From assembly GCA_022818135.1 (NCBI GenBank), contig JAFMSR010000006.1, forward strand, positions 37,094,746-37,158,745: a stretch of 64,000 nucleotides of DNA. The letters run 5' to 3'. Below the pieces are notes generated by a model that was given only the letters and a program-made list of their open reading frames with translations, ran no database searches and had not been told where the DNA came from. The stretch comes from Saxidomus purpurata (taxonomy: Eukaryota; Mollusca; Bivalvia; Venerida; Veneridae). Of the stretch, positions 63,201 to 64,000 are shown in pieces. Numbering within the stretch: position 1 is the first letter of the stretch; each line of letters begins with the position of its first letter. The position numbers and the translations under genes were made by a program.

Positions 63201-64000
63201 TAAAACTGTAAACACGTGTATATTTGCATCTGCATTTACCATGCCATATTGTTAACCACTTGCTACAAATAGTGTAGATGCTCTTTTTTCCTACTACGTA
63301 TTATACGCCGTTCTTAAGCGTTGCTGTGTAATTTTTTTTGTTTTTAGATATTCAACTGTGTATTTTGTTAGGCAGACTTTATTGTAACAGTGTGTGGTAA
63401 TCGAGCCATATGGTAAAAGATGAAATAGAAAAAAATATGTTTCTTTCATTTATATTTTCAATGTGTGTTTTGTGTGTGTATGAACAATCAATATCTTTTG
63501 TTAGGCATCTCCGTATATATTTTCTCTAGCGTATTTACTTTTATGGTTTGTTGAAACTGCTGTTTGATTACTCTCCCCTACACTATGACCAATATATTGT
63601 TTGCAGGGGTTTGGGTTGTTGCAATGTAAAGTGGGGTACAGGAAGGGGAGTTATTTCCAAGAAATGCAGGAAGTTTGGGTTTGCTTTGGCATAGAATAGG
63701 GTTAACTGATTTCAATTGATGTTGCTGCAGACAGCTCAAATTAAAATTTTTATTTATTAAGCAAGTAGGTTATTTGTGCTTTTATTCTCAAAGGCTCCAA
63801 TGTTAATGAAGAGAGAGCTCATGTTTTGTGCATTTTATTCTTTTGCTAAGAACACTTACTCTCTCCCCCCCTCCCTTTTAGAAAATGTGTTATTATTTGA
63901 AGTGTTCATCTTCATATCCCATATCCTACATATCTATTTTTACATACAACTTCCTTGTTGCCTGCTCTTGTAAAGTTTATTCTTTTATTCTTCTTTGCTC
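60216..64000 (-). other. PPP1R10: Probable upstream intron of PPP1R10
   Basis: AT-rich, 3.8 kb. It carries a MITE at 62206-62412 and no exon that I can recognise. I looked on the minus strand for the TFIIS N-terminal-like domain and did not find it. An undetected short exon remains possible. Confidence 0.55.
62206..62412. mobile_element. MITE copy 2, 207 bp
   Basis: Ends ttctgtaaattcggtaat and attacccaatttacaat. It is the reverse-oriented relative of the copy at 43028-43236, with matching ends and internal blocks throughout. Confidence 0.72.

Overview
The window reads as animal nuclear DNA from a mollusc, most likely a bivalve. It is AT-rich, has no operons and no long open reading frames, and contains short exons with GT/AG borders. 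It is crowded with repeat families that I associate from memory with bivalve genomes: tRNA-derived SINEs, arrays containing 'aaggtcaaggtcac', elements opening 'caagagggccatgatggccc', and short inverted-repeat elements. The bivalve assignment is inference; no marker gene in the window fixes the species.

Two protein-coding genes are supported, both on the minus strand. The left one (exons between 30839 and 339) is the 5' part of a secreted or membrane NIDO-domain protein, most like mesh. Its five exons join in phase. They encode a signal peptide, a complete NIDO domain and an IPT-like domain start, and the gene runs off the left edge. Its first intron is about 20.7 kb and splits the NIDO domain.

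The right one (exons between 60215 and 44987) is PPP1R10 (PNUTS), the nuclear targeting subunit of protein phosphatase 1. Thirteen coding exons join in one frame to give 637 residues. They include the PP1-docking RVxF motif (KSVTW), the adjoining conserved block, the Pro/Gly-rich region and a C-terminal CCCH zinc finger. The zinc-finger exon lies outside any usual ORF call and was found by reading the minus strand. The N-terminal TFIIS-like domain is not visible and probably lies beyond the right edge.

Layout: 1-30839 mesh-like gene with repeat-filled introns; about 30.9-42.5 kb intergenic, holding a cluster of inverted-repeat elements; about 42.5-45.0 kb probable 3'UTR of PPP1R10; 45.0-60.2 kb PPP1R10 exons; 60.2-64.0 kb probable upstream intron of PPP1R10. 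The two genes have no evident functional link. The most unusual features are minisatellites that touch gene signals: one array supplies the 3' splice site of a PPP1R10 exon, and another contains the PPP1R10 stop codon. There is also a 133-base run of C inside an intron. No prokaryotic system, CRISPR array or virus was found.
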